From Hondaea fermentalgiana (lineage: Eukaryota > Sar > Bigyra > Thraustochytrida > Thraustochytriidae), in contig NPFB01000068.1 of the NCBI GenBank assembly GCA_014084085.1, forward strand, positions 95,008-159,007: a stretch of 64,000 nt of DNA, written 5' to 3'. Below, one piece after another: positions 50,270 through 60,576 of the stretch; the first letter of the stretch is position 1, and every line of letters begins with the position of its first letter. Both the position numbers and the translations under genes were made by a program. The notes beneath the pieces are model-generated. The model did not search any database. It saw only the letters and a program-made list of their open reading frames with translations, and was not told the origin of the DNA.

Positions 50270-51155
50270 TTAGGCAAACTGGCGCATGAACTCGTGAGAA
50301 ACGATGCGAGCGCGAGTGTTAACGGCAATCTTCATGCCGTTGATTTCACGGTCAATCTCTTCCATGAACTGAATGACGAAATCCACGAGCTTGTGCTTCC
50401 ACAAGATCTCGAGGTGCTTGTGTGTAATGAGAAAGCTCAGGTCGTACCCTTCGAGTGGCTTCCTACGCAGGATGACAAACTGCTCTGCGCGCTGCATGAG
50501 AAAGCGCGTAAATCTATCGGTCAGAATCTCCTCGATTTCATCGGCTTGTTTGATGCAGATGCTCAGCCGCACCGAGTTGATCGAGGGTTCGATGTAACAC
50601 TTCTCATTCGCATTACGAGAGATGGTGATGGGTTGCAGGAGAAGCTCACGACTTCCTCTGTGCATTTTTGAAAAGCAAATCAATCAATCGACAATTGGTC
50701 ATCAGGACAATGAGCCCGTGGCATACGTGTTGAGTCGAAAACGAAAAAGTCAGTTTACATCATGCCTCGTTGCAACAAACACATTGTGACCGCATCGGTT
50801 CTTTCACATACCGGACCTCCACCTCGGGTTTGTTGTGGCGCTCAACGATCTGCGAGGGAAAGTTGCGCAGACACATGGACGCGGTCAGGGTCGTCCTGAT
50901 GCAGTCAAGGTACGGCTTGAGAGTATTGGCCTGTGTGCGTCATTCGTTGCTGTCAGTCAGTCGCACATTCTCACCTTCGGCTCCTCCTTCGCCTTCTTCT
51001 TCTTTTTGCTCCATTTCGGCTACACGCGCGATCGCGACGCAGGATATCGACGCAGGATACCACGTTCTTCTACGATGAACGTGCGCATCCTCGCGCTCGT
51101 CCTCGGGGTCGGCAACCCCACCCGGGGCGCGTCAAGATCCGACCCGACGTACCAT
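50270..51155 (-). CDS. ARPC4: Arp2/3 complex subunit 4 (ARPC4/p20), three coding exons
   Basis: Core subunit of the Arp2/3 complex, which nucleates branched actin filaments. Exon 3 (50657-50270) encodes [44 protein letters not shown] and [13 protein letters not shown], matching the family end to end. Exon 2 (50930-50812) encodes [26 protein letters not shown] and splits an Arg codon. Intron 2 (50811-50658, 154 bp) has GTATGT and CACAG. Upstream of exon 2 the frame meets TGA with no ATG. The only good fit is an ATG followed directly by GTACGT at 51155-51153, giving intron 1 (51152-50931, 222 bp, ends CACAG). The product is then 169 residues, against 168 in animals. Confidence 0.9.
50658..50811 (-). 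other. Intron 2 of ARPC4
   Basis: A 154 bp phase-2 intron with donor GTATGT and acceptor CACAG. The protein alignment is continuous across it. Confidence 0.88.
50931..51152 (-). other. Proposed intron 1 of ARPC4
   Basis: A 222 bp intron with donor GTACGT directly after an ATG and acceptor CACACAG before GCC. It is inferred from the family N-terminus and length. Confidence 0.65.
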
Positions 51156-51400
51156 CTTGAGCTCAACGCGGGCTCCGAAGTCCTGCGCGCTCGTGCGTCC
51201 TCGCCGCGGCCAGAAGCTCCGTCCCCGCGGCTGCCCTTCGCGGTCTCGCGCGGTGTCGCGGCGCCGTGGTCCGCCTCGAGGTCGCCGCGCCCAGCCAGGG
51301 TCGCGTCGCGAGCGAGGGAATGAATGCGGCTTCTCGCGCGCGCGCCGGGGCTGCTCGCTCCGCTGCGCTCGCGCGCGCGCACGCGGGGGCGGGGCCGGCG

Positions 51401-51500
51401 NNNNNNNNNNNNNNNNNNNNNNNNNNNNNNNNNNNNNNNNNNNNNNNNNNNNNNNNNNNNNNNNNNNNNNNNNNNNNNNNNNNNNNNNNNNNNNNNNNNN
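51401..51500. other. Assembly gap of 100 N
   Basis: Exactly 100 undetermined bases inside a very GC-rich segment with CG dinucleotide runs. Confidence 0.98.
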
Positions 51501-51618
51501 TGGGCGCCGGGCGCGGCCGCGGTCAGCCTCTCGAGCCTGCGCGCGCGGGGTCTGTCCAGGGGCGCGGCCGCGAGCGTGCGAGGGAGGCAGGATCGCGTTT
51601 TGCCTTGTGTGAAAGAGA

Positions 51619-51656
51619 CAAGAAGAAGAAGAAGAAGAAGAAGAAGAAGAAGAAGA
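51619..51656. repeat. AGA trinucleotide repeat
   Basis: About twelve copies of AAG/AGA on the + strand, between divergent genes. Confidence 0.9.
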
Positions 51657-52070
51657 AAAAAGAAGCCTCGCGATTTCGGAAAGAGACCTATTATCTTGCT
51701 CGGGCCCTCTCCCTCGTATAAGTCTCTTATGGAACAGAATAGTGCAACACGTGCAAGAAGTGATGACTCGAACGAGAGCATCGTTTATCTTCGGCAGCGT
51801 GGCGAATGAGAGCTTCTTCGTGCGGATGAGGAAAAAATACCCACAAGAGCTGGCTGGCTGGTGGCGAGCATGTCTCTTGACAGATAATGAACGAGACAAG
51901 CTCTGTGCGCCAATAGATGGGCTTCTTTCCAACGGGAAACCTCTTGTGAAAGTGGGTCTGCTTCTGCTGCTGCTGCTGCTTCTGCACTTGCTTCTGCTTG
52001 AAAATTTCGAGGGGAAGGCAGATACGGTGCTCGCGCAGGCACGAGCGTGCGTGCCTGGGGAAAAGCCGCG

Positions 52071-53582
52071 ATGGGCGGCGCGTGGGAGACGGCCGCGTGG
52101 CTGACGGTCGCCGGCGGAGCCCTGCGCTGGGCGATCGTGCAGAATGGCGGCGCGAAGGCTCTCGCAGCCGTGGCGCGAAGCGAAATCGTCACGGCGGCTT
52201 CGAGTCTTGAAGCCCTCCGCGAGGGCGTCTTCCTCAAGAGCCTCGGCAGATCGCCGTACGAGGGCGCAGCATATCGAGCGTCGCCTGTGCTCCTGGATGT
52301 CTTTGCTCCTTTGCTTGAAGCGCGGAGCGGGGCAGCAGAGGCCCTTCTCGTGGCCGTTGATATGGCCATTGCTCTAATCCTTGTGGCGTCCACCATGGCG
52401 CTCATGAGGCCATCGAAAGTACAGACAGAGACCTCAACGAGGCGTGGCAAAGCAGCAGCAGGCGAAGAAGCGAACCCAATCGAGCGTCGTCTCACGGCCG
52501 AGACGGAACCAATTCCGCCAGGAGCAAAGGTCAATAATTTTGGGAGAACGGACTTTGTCAATAATCTTGCGATCCATGAAGGACTCCCCCTGTCTGTGGT
52601 GGAAGGAACTGACGCAGCAAGCAAAGCCAAGGCAGGCAGCTATGTGAGGATGGCGCTATTAGCGCCTCAGCGCGCACCCGTCACGGTCGCTCTCTTGTAC
52701 ATGTTCAATCCTTACTCGCTTCTGGCTTGCGTTGGCGGCAATGTGAGCTCGCTGGGAACGCTCGCTGCGCTCTTTGCTTTGTGGCGAGCTTTGCGACGCG
52801 ATACGCTTGGCGCTAGCCTTGGCATTGGCGCGGCGCTTTCTGTGAATCCTTTGCAGTACTCCTCGCTCCTCATTCCTGTCGTCTTGCAGCTATCACATGG
52901 GCGTGGATATAAATCGCTGCTGCTAACCATCGCACAAGTCGTCCCAGTCGCTCTGCTCACGCTCGTCGGCCTCGTGCGGTACAGCTTGCGGGAATCTCTT
53001 CCAAAGAACACTGCCGCTCCAAAAGCGATGCTCGCCGTTGAGGAGAGCATCTACAGTGGGCTCTTACGAGAGGTGGATCTCTCCGATTTGTCACCTAATG
53101 TGGGCCTCTGGTGGTACTTTTTTGTCGAGGTGTTTGAGGAGGCACGATCATTCTTCAAGATCGCCTTTCGCGCGAGTCCTTTGCTCTTGGTGCTTCCGTT
53201 GAGCGTCAGCTTTTCTCATAGGCCCCAACTTTTGGGACACGTCCTTCTTGTTTTGGCCGAGCTGAGCAAGCAATACCCAGATGCTTCTGGGATCGGGCTG
53301 ATGCTTTCGCTTTTTGCGATGCATCCGCTGACAGTCAAACGCATGCCATATGTCTTGCCGTTGGCAATTGGAGTCTTGAGCACCTCCATTATGCTTCCTG
53401 TAATGCGGCACATGTGGCTAACGGTGGGCTCTGGCAATGCGAACTACTACTACTTTCAGACGCTCATTTGTCAGTTTTGCGCAACAAGTCTTTTCGTCCA
53501 TTTCGTGCGCGCCACTCTTGTGCGAGACCGTGTTTTGGCTGATCATGCGGAGCAGGAAGACCGTCATCGCAAGAACGCCTAG
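52071..53582 (+). CDS. PIGU: GPI transamidase subunit PIG-U
   Basis: Part of the ER transamidase that attaches GPI anchors to proteins. The protein has 503 residues from the first ATG (52071). It is polytopic, with about eight to ten hydrophobic segments. Family marks are LGRSPYEGAAYRASPVLLDVF near residue 55, YMFNPYSLLACVGGNVSSL in the middle, ALSVNPLQYSSLLIP, WWYFFVEVFEEARSFF and the C-terminal PVMRHMWLTVGSGNANYYYF. A hydrophilic loop of about 80 residues rich in Arg, Glu and Thr (about residues 115-195) is inserted before the NPYSLLACVGG segment and is not usual in animal PIG-U. The stop codon lies within a CTAGGCCTAG palindrome. Confidence 0.92.
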   Translation: MGGAWETAAWLTVAGGALRWAIVQNGGAKALAAVARSEIVTAASSLEALREGVFLKSLGRSPYEGAAYRASPVLLDVFAPLLEARSGAAEALLVAVDMAIALILVASTMALMRPSKVQTETSTRRGKAAAGEEANPIERRLTAETEPIPPGAKVNNFGRTDFVNNLAIHEGLPLSVVEGTDAASKAKAGSYVRMALLAPQRAPVTVALLYMFNPYSLLACVGGNVSSLGTLAALFALWRALRRDTLGASLGIGAALSVNPLQYSSLLIPVVLQLSHGRGYKSLLLTIAQVVPVALLTLVGLVRYSLRESLPKNTAAPKAMLAVEESIYSGLLREVDLSDLSPNVGLWWYFFVEVFEEARSFFKIAFRASPLLLVLPLSVSFSHRPQLLGHVLLVLAELSKQYPDASGIGLMLSLFAMHPLTVKRMPYVLPLAIGVLSTSIMLPVMRHMWLTVGSGNANYYYFQTLICQFCATSLFVHFVRATLVRDRVLADHAEQEDRHRKNA

Positions 53583-55234
53583 GCCTAGTCTCAGCTAGAT
53601 TTTATTTTTAAACACTGTGCCTATTTTAACTGTCTTTCTTTTCTTGCTGCAGCAGTGCAGCCGGCTGTGCTGATGATAAAAAATGCCGAGAGTTGCTCGA
53701 GGCGAGTCGAGTCGACAGCATCAGGATCGCTATGCGACACGACCGGATCGACACGACGGTCTCACGACCGCGTCTGCGTCTGTGTCTCGCAGTCGAAACA
53801 ATCAGCAGCTTGCTCGCTCGCTCGCTCAGCTTGCCTTCGCCAAGAGGGTTTCCCCACCATCACCCATGTTCAGCATTCCCACCTCTCCGAGCCTCCGTTG
53901 CAAAGTAGGCTCTTCATCTCATCTCATCTCATCTCATCTCAGCTCAGCTCAGCTCAGCTCAACTCATCATCATTTGCCACTAACAACCCGTCACCACCAC
54001 ACCGTGACCATTGTTGAGCTTGGCTTCCGTACATCCAACTGCAGGCGCGATGGCGGCGTCTGAAAACCACCTTAGCGGTGGTCGGTGTCGCCGTGTTCGA
54101 TGGCCATGCAATGGCACCGAGGCCTCCGACATCCACCATGGCCACATCCACCTTCTACAAGTAGCCTGCAACTTGAAGCTACTTATGCCTAGATGGCTAG
54201 CTAGCCTGCAAGCTAGCCAGCCACCCTGCAACTATTCCGCACGCCACTGACCCCCGGCATCGGCGCCCGCCCAAGCGTCCGTCCAGCCAATCGTGCTCCA
54301 CTCATCCACTGCTGGCCGCTGGACTCCTCCGCCCAGCCACCGACAGCGACCAGCAGCAGCGGCCACATTCCTCCGGTCGCCGTCGGCGCGGTCAGCGCCA
54401 GCGGCAATGGAAAGCTTAGCTAGCTCGACGATCGGCTGGTCCTGGGCGGGCGCCGCCGAGACTCGGAGTTCTTTCGCTCGAATTCGTTCGTTGCCATTCA
54501 TTTCGTCTCGTCTCCATTCATTCGTTCCGAGTCGTTCATCCCATAGACGCACAGTGGCGCCCATCCCGTGTACCACGTACTACATCCACCCACCTGGCCA
54601 TACATACATCCGTTCACTTCGTTCGCTTTGCCCTCGCGTGCTCTTCGACCTTGCTCTTGCTCTTTGTTGCTCTTGCTCTTTGTTGCTCTTGCTCTTTGTT
54701 GCTCTTGCTCTTACTGCTTGCTTATCCACGCGTGGAGGCCGGGAAGCTGGAATCCGATCGATCGATCGATCGATCGATCGATGCCCTCGAGGCCATCGTC
54801 GCGGAGGGCTTATTCTAAAGCCTTCTCTCCTTCTCTTGGCGGATGGGAGTGCTGCTCTTGAAATGGAATGGCGGAACTTCCTTTGCTTTTGCCTCGGGAG
54901 CGATGCGACTGGCGTGGCTGGCTGCTGCTTGTCGATCGATCACCATCCATGGCATGCCCAATTGTTGACTTGCTTCCTGGCCACGTCTTTTCCCAGGCTC
55001 TTTCTCCGAGTCTCCTCTGGCTGATGATGTTCATCTCTCGTTCAACTTGTTCTTGGTGCTGCTCCTCCACTCCATCTTCATCTTCATCTTTATCACCTTC
55101 ATCATCTTCATCATCTTCATTTTTTACTACTATAAGGGCATCATGATCGTGGTGGTCGATCTCCACAACCACCTCTGGCTGGCCGTCGATCAATTCATCA
55201 GAACCACGCACAACACACAACATGCACGCGCAGT

Positions 55235-55288
<54 letters not shown>

Positions 55289-55887
55289 TCCAGCTAGCAT
55301 GTCGATCATCCATGTCGAGCGAGCTCGCAAAAGGAGGCCTCGCGCAGCGGGCCCAAGCTCCAGGCTCCGGCGCGCGCGGTCGTGAGCGCGCACGCCGCCG
55401 CGGAGCTCCACAACTCGAGCGCTGCCTGGGCCACCCATGAGGGGGCTGGGACCAGCGGTCTGTGTCCCCGCGGCTTCCCGGAAATCCGCGCGAATCGGGC
55501 GGAGGTCCGGGGGGAGACGGCTGGCCGGCAGAACTCCGCGGGTGGCAGCAGTCCCGAAACACCCAAGGAGCTTTTTCCCTGCCGCCCCGGAGCGCCGCGG
55601 AATTGAGGCAGCAGCAGCAGCAAGCAAGCAAGCAAGCAAGCAGCGTGCCTGCCTGCGTGCGTGCCTGCCCGTCGTTCGTCTCGCCGGCCGGAGCGAGCGA
55701 GGGATAGAGCTGCGTGGAGCGGCGCCGTCGCCGTTATCTTCGTGACCTTCGCGTTGGTCCAGGACCAACGATCGCAAGCTAGCGTAGCTCGCGTCGAGCC
55801 AACGAACTAACGACCTCGCGACAGAACCCCGGACCCAGGTCCCGCCGCGCGCGAGGAGCTTAGGAGCCAGCAAGCGAGGAAGGGACA
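53583..55887. other. Simple-repeat-rich intergenic region
   Basis: About 2.3 kb with no supported gene. Repeats in order: TCTCA/GCTCA pentamers (53919-53965), a CTTGCTCTTTGTTG minisatellite (about 54650-54715), GATC tetramers (54756-54782), CATCTT units (55073-55125), 18 AGC units (55235-55288) and CAAG tetramers (55619-55640). Frames here are repeat translations. Confidence 0.65.
55235..55288. repeat. AGC/CAG trinucleotide array, 18 units
   Basis: An uninterrupted 54-base AGC repeat about 600 bases upstream of the CPSase gene. Confidence 0.95.
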
Positions 55888-58800
55888 ATGTCGCTCGCAG
55901 GTCGCCTCAGCACGCACAGCCCGATCATGGTCTCCGGCGAGGGCCAGTCGGCGAGCCTGGAGCCCACCGATGCCAAGGCCAAGTTGATTCTGCAGAACGG
56001 CCTCGAGGTGACTGGATTCTCCTTCGGTGCCAACAAGAGCATGGCCGGTGAAGTAGTCTTCAACACCAGCATGGTTGGATACCCGGAGTCGCTCACGGAT
56101 CCCTCGTACCGCGGGCAGATCCTGGTTCTCACCTTCCCGCTCATCGGTAACTACGGTGTGCCGGGCGACGAAAAGGACGAGTTCGGCATCCCCAAGTTCC
56201 ACGAGAGCGACGAGGTCCAGATTGCCGGTCTCATCGTTTCCGACTACTCGACCACGTACTCGCACTGGAATGCCGCCCAGAGCCTTGGCGCCTGGCTGCG
56301 CCGGTCTGGTGTCCCCGCCCTGCACGGCGTCGACACCCGCATGCTGACCAAGATCCTCCGCGAGGACGGCAGCGCTCTCGGCAAGATTGAGATGGCCAAC
56401 AACTCGATCCAGTTCAATGACCCAAACAAGATCAACCTCGTTGCCGAGGTTTCCATCAAGGAGAAGCGCGTCTACAACGCCGGCGGCTCCCCGCGTATCG
56501 TCGCGTACGACTGCGGCATGAAGTACAACATCGTCCGTGAGTTCCTCTCGCGCGGCGTCGAACTCATCGTCGTCCCCTACGATTTTGACATTGACCAGCT
56601 TGGCGGTGCCTTTGATGGTCTTTTTATCAGCAACGGCCCCGGTGACCCGACCATGGCCGCCTCCACCATTGAGAACATCAAGAAGGTGATGAACATGGAG
56701 CGCCAGATCTCTTCCGGCAAGACCGCGCCCGTGCCCATTTTTGGCATCTGCCTCGGCAACCAGCTTCTCGCGCTGGCTGCCGGTGCCAAGACCTACAAGA
56801 TGCGCTTTGGTAACCGCGGTGCCAACCAGCCTGCCATTGATCTTCGCACCACCAAGTGCTACATTACCTCGCAAAACCATGGTTATGCCGTGGACCAGGA
56901 GTCCCTGCCGCAGGGCTGGAAGCCGCTCTTCATGAACGCCAACGACATGACCAACGAGGGCATCATCCACGAGCGCAAGCCGTACCTCTCGGTGCAGTTC
57001 CACCCGGAGGCGCGCGGGGGTCCCGAGGACACCACCTTCCTCTTTGATGAGTTCCTCAAGCGTGTGCGCGACGAGATGGCCACGCACACCCTCGTGCCGC
57101 CCGTCATGTTCGAGGTCAAGCCCGTCCGCAAGTGTATCCTTGTGGGTTCGGGCGGTCTCTCCATTGGCCAGGCCGGTGAGTTCGATTACTCTGGCAGCCA
57201 GGCCATTAAGGCGCTCAAGGAGGAGTCCATCGAGGTCATTCTCATCAACCCAAACATTGCAACCGTGCAGACCAGCAAGAACTTTGCCGACAAGGTCTAC
57301 TTTTTGCCCGTGACGCCGGACTCTGTCCTCAGTGTCATCAAGAAGGAGCGCCCCGACTCGATCCTCGTCTCCATGGGCGGCCAGACTGCGCTCAACGTGG
57401 GTGTTGAGCTCTACAAGCGCGGAGAGCTCGAGCGCCACAACGTCCGTGTCCTCGGTACCCCCATCCCTGTCATCATGGACACGGAGGATCGTGAGGCTTT
57501 TGCGCAAAAGCTCGCCGAAATTGATGAGCACGCCGCCATGTCTATCTCGGCGCACTCCATGGAGGAGGCCCAGGCCGCGGCGGAGAAGATTGGCTTCCCT
57601 GTTCTCGTTCGCGCCGCCTTTGCCCTCGGTGGCCTCGGCTCCGGCTTTGCTGCCAACATGGAGGAGTTCATTCCTCTGGCCAAGAAGGCCTTTTCTGCCT
57701 CGCATCAGATCATCATCGATGAGGATCTTCGTGGCTGGAAGGAGGTCGAGTACGAGGTCGTGCGCGATTGCAAGGACAACTGCGTTACCGTGTGTAACAT
57801 GGAAAACTTTGATCCCCTCGGTATCCACACGGGTGATTCGATCGTCATTGCCCCCTCGCAAACGCTCTCCAACGATGAGTACTTTATGCTCCGCAGCACC
57901 GCGCTCAAGGTCGTCCGCCACCTCGGCGTCATTGGCGAGTGCAACATTCAGTACGCGCTGCACCCTACCTCGATGCGCTACTGCATCATTGAGGTAAACG
58001 CCCGCCTCTCGCGCTCGTCTGCCCTGGCCAGTAAGGCGACCGGCTATCCGCTCGCCTACGTTGCGGCCAAGCTCGCGCTCGGCAAGGATCTTGTCATGGT
58101 GCGCAACTCGGTCACGCAGACGACGACGGCTTGCTTCGAGCCGGCTCTCGATTACATTGTGGCCAAGGTGCCCCGCTGGGATCTGAAGAAGTTCGATCGC
58201 GTCGCGGACTCTCTCGGCTCCTCGATGAAGTCTGTCGGTGAGGTCATGGCCATCGGCCGCAAGTTCGAAGAGGTCATCCAAAAGGCCGTGCGCATGGTTG
58301 ACCCTTCGCTCTGCGGTTTCGACAGTTCCGCGCTCGACAAGAAGGACGCTCGCTCCTACACGGGCGATGCTGACCTCGAGAGCCAGCTTCAGAACCCGAC
58401 TTCGCTGCGCCTCTTTGCCGTGGCCCGCGCTCTGGAGAACGGGTACTCGGTGGATCGCCTTCACGCGCTCACGCGCATCGACCGCTGGTTCCTGGCCAAG
58501 CTCAAGAACATCACCGACATGTCGCGCGAGCTCAGCCATGTGTCCGGCACGCATGCGATCACCCGCCCCATGATGCGCTCGCTCAAGTCGCACGGCTTCT
58601 CCGACAAGCACATTGCCCAGCTCGTCCGGTCCGACGAGATTTCTGTGCGCCGCCGCCGCATCCACGAGCTCGGCGTGACCCCCTTTGTGAAGCAGATTGA
58701 TACTCTTGCCGCCGAGTTCCCCGCGCAGACCAACTACCTTTACATGACGTACAACGCTTCGGAGCACGATCTGGTGTTCGAGGACAATGGTGTCATGGTC

Positions 58801-60576
58801 CTGGGCAACGGTCCGTACTGCATTGGCAGCTCCGTCGAGTTCGATTGGTGCGCCGTCTCGTGTGTGCGCACGCTGCGCAAGAACGGTATTCCGGCCATTG
58901 TCATCAACTACAACCCGGAGACCGTGTCGACGGATTACGACGAGTCTGATCGCCTCTACTTTGAGGAGCTCTCGTTTGAGCGCGTCCTCGACGTTTACGA
59001 GACGGAGCAGAGCATGGGCGTCATCGTGAGTGTGGGTGGCCAGATCCCACAGGGTCTCGCGCTTCCGCTCTCGCGCCAGGGCGCGCGCGTTCTCGGTACC
59101 TCGCCGAGCTCGATCGATTGCGCCGAGGACCGCAACAAGTTCTCTGCGCTGCTCGACTCGATTGGCGTCGATCAGCCTCAGTGGGTGGCGGCCACGAGCC
59201 CGGAGATGGCGGATGACTTTGCTCGTGAGGTTGGCTACCCTGTCATTGTGCGCCCCTCGTACGTGCTCAGTGGTGCCGCAATGCGCGTCGCGGCGAACAA
59301 GCAGCAGCTCACGGACTTTCTCGAGACTGCCGCCGATGTCTCGACCGAGCACCCCGTGGTTGTGTCCAAGTTCATGCTCAACTGCAAGGAGGTTGACCTC
59401 GACGCCGTGGCCAAGGACGGTACGATTCTCAACTTTGCCATTTCGGAGCATGTCGAGAACGCTGGTGTGCACTCTGGCGACGCCACGCTTGTTCTGCCTG
59501 CGCAAAAGCTCTACACGGAGACGCAGCGCCGCATCAAGCGCATCGCAGGCAACATCGCCGCCGCGCTCAATATCACGGGTCCCTTCAACTGCCAGTTCCT
59601 GTGCCGTGACAACCACGTGCTGTGCCTTGAGCTTAACCTCCGCGCCTCGCGCACCTTCCCGTTCGTGAGCAAGACGTTCCAGACGAACTTTATCGAGCTT
59701 GCGACGCGCGCAATGGTGGGACTTCCCGTGACCCCGGCCAACATCCGCCTGCTGGACCTCGACTACGTTGGTGTCAAGGCGCCGCAGTTTTCGTTCACTC
59801 GTCTCCAGGGCGCTGACCCGACGCTCGGCGTCGAGATGAGCTCGACCGGCGAGGTCGCGTGCTTTGGCCAGGATATGCACGAGGCCTTTCTCCTGTCTGT
59901 GCTCTCGAGTGGTCTCAAGATCCCCACCAAGGACAAGGGCATTCTCTTTGCGGTGGGCCCCAGCCAGGCAAAGGAGGCTCTTGCCCCGCACGCCGCCTCG
60001 CTGCAGGGTCTTGGGTACAAGATTTACGGTACGGAGGGTACCGCTGATCACTTTCGCAACCATGGCGTTGAGATCGAGAGTGTCCCGAAGCCGTCCTCGG
60101 ACGTGCACCCCAACATCCGCGACCTTTTGTCGGACGGCATGATCGGTCTGGTCATCAACGTTCCGGATGAGATGAACCGCGTCGACGAGTCGGACGGCTA
60201 CCACATTCGCCGCACGGCTGTTGACTTTGGCATCTCGCTCCTCACCAATGAGAAGGCGGCCTCGACGCTCATTGCTGCCTTGGTATCTGTCAAGGAGATC
60301 CCATGCCTCTCCATCCAGGACTTTTACGCTCTTGGATCCAAGTCCATGTCGTACAGCAAGCCTACGCAGCAGCTGCTCCGCACGACGAACCAGACCGTGC
60401 TCCCCGGCACGCCCACGCCGCGCGGCCAGGCAAGCCCCAAGTTCGACTTTATCGAGAACAACTCGCAGGTCCAGAAGCGCCTCGTCGGTACAAACCTGCT
60501 TACGCGCCGCGCGCGCACAGTGTCAATCACCGGCGAGGAATCCAAGCCCGAGATGATGAGCATCATGCCCAAGTAA
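55888..60576 (+). CDS. Carbamoyl-phosphate synthase II (GATase-CPSase fusion)
   Basis: Makes carbamoyl phosphate from glutamine, bicarbonate and two ATP, the first step of pyrimidine synthesis (or arginine synthesis). The single frame of 1562 residues fuses the glutaminase (about residues 30-390) to both CPSase ATP-grasp halves (from about 405). The glutaminase nucleophile Cys is present in FGICLGNQ (C288), with the His in SVQFHPEARGGPEDT, so the enzyme is glutamine-dependent, unlike animal CPS I. GPGDP, then GGLSIGQAGEFDYSG, GGQTALN and a second GGQIPQGLAL mark the domains. A regulatory MGS-like domain lies at about 1320-1455, and a Ser/Thr-rich tail of about 90 residues follows. There is no DHOase or ATCase domain. 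No clear presequence is seen. Codon use is the most GC3-biased in the window, suggesting high expression. Confidence 0.96.
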   Translation: MSLAGRLSTHSPIMVSGEGQSASLEPTDAKAKLILQNGLEVTGFSFGANKSMAGEVVFNTSMVGYPESLTDPSYRGQILVLTFPLIGNYGVPGDEKDEFGIPKFHESDEVQIAGLIVSDYSTTYSHWNAAQSLGAWLRRSGVPALHGVDTRMLTKILREDGSALGKIEMANNSIQFNDPNKINLVAEVSIKEKRVYNAGGSPRIVAYDCGMKYNIVREFLSRGVELIVVPYDFDIDQLGGAFDGLFISNGPGDPTMAASTIENIKKVMNMERQISSGKTAPVPIFGICLGNQLLALAAGAKTYKMRFGNRGANQPAIDLRTTKCYITSQNHGYAVDQESLPQGWKPLFMNANDMTNEGIIHERKPYLSVQFHPEARGGPEDTTFLFDEFLKRVRDEMATHTLVPPVMFEVKPVRKCILVGSGGLSIGQAGEFDYSGSQAIKALKEESIEVILINPNIATVQTSKNFADKVYFLPVTPDSVLSVIKKERPDSILVSMGGQTALNVGVELYKRGELERHNVRVLGTPIPVIMDTEDREAFAQKLAEIDEHAAMSISAHSMEEAQAAAEKIGFPVLVRAAFALGGLGSGFAANMEEFIPLAKKAFSASHQIIIDEDLRGWKEVEYEVVRDCKDNCVTVCNMENFDPLGIHTGDSIVIAPSQTLSNDEYFMLRSTALKVVRHLGVIGECNIQYALHPTSMRYCIIEVNARLSRSSALASKATGYPLAYVAAKLALGKDLVMVRNSVTQTTTACFEPALDYIVAKVPRWDLKKFDRVADSLGSSMKSVGEVMAIGRKFEEVIQKAVRMVDPSLCGFDSSALDKKDARSYTGDADLESQLQNPTSLRLFAVARALENGYSVDRLHALTRIDRWFLAKLKNITDMSRELSHVSGTHAITRPMMRSLKSHGFSDKHIAQLVRSDEISVRRRRIHELGVTPFVKQIDTLAAEFPAQTNYLYMTYNASEHDLVFEDNGVMVLGNGPYCIGSSVEFDWCAVSCVRTLRKNGIPAIVINYNPETVSTDYDESDRLYFEELSFERVLDVYETEQSMGVIVSVGGQIPQGLALPLSRQGARVLGTSPSSIDCAEDRNKFSALLDSIGVDQPQWVAATSPEMADDFAREVGYPVIVRPSYVLSGAAMRVAANKQQLTDFLETAADVSTEHPVVVSKFMLNCKEVDLDAVAKDGTILNFAISEHVENAGVHSGDATLVLPAQKLYTETQRRIKRIAGNIAAALNITGPFNCQFLCRDNHVLCLELNLRASRTFPFVSKTFQTNFIELATRAMVGLPVTPANIRLLDLDYVGVKAPQFSFTRLQGADPTLGVEMSSTGEVACFGQDMHEAFLLSVLSSGLKIPTKDKGILFAVGPSQAKEALAPHAASLQGLGYKIYGTEGTADHFRNHGVEIESVPKPSSDVHPNIRDLLSDGMIGLVINVPDEMNRVDESDGYHIRRTAVDFGISLLTNEKAASTLIAALVSVKEIPCLSIQDFYALGSKSMSYSKPTQQLLRTTNQTVLPGTPTPRGQASPKFDFIENNSQVQKRLVGTNLLTRRARTVSITGEESKPEMMSIMPK

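Larger units (their letters stand above)
51156..52070. other. Divergent spacer, ARPC4 / PIG-U, with assembly gap
   Basis: It contains GC-rich sequence, 100 N at 51401-51500, an AGA repeat (51619-51656) and a CTG run (51965-51990). Frames through the N block are not credible genes. Confidence 0.55.

Noticed and set aside
50969..51014. ATG at 51014 as the ARPC4 start, spliced at GTGAGA
   Set aside because: The good donor leaves the wrong phase for exon 2, and the in-phase donor would need an intron of only 36 bases. The ATG at 51155 fits phase, donor consensus and protein length.
51020..51932. Frames of 150-270 codons across the second N gap on both strands
   Set aside because: They depend on the N block and the AGA repeat. 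Part of the region is better explained as ARPC4 exon 1 and intron 1.
54810..55888. Long minus-strand frames upstream of CPSase, with poly-Cys and poly-Ala runs
   Set aside because: They are readings of the AGC array and nearby trinucleotide repeats, with no supporting motif.
55807..60204. A 1465-codon open frame antisense to the CPSase gene
   Set aside because: It mirrors the CPSase frame. Strong GC3 codon bias removes TTA, CTA and TCA codons from the sense strand, leaving the antisense open. The translation is rich in Arg, Val, His and Leu, with no domain motifs.
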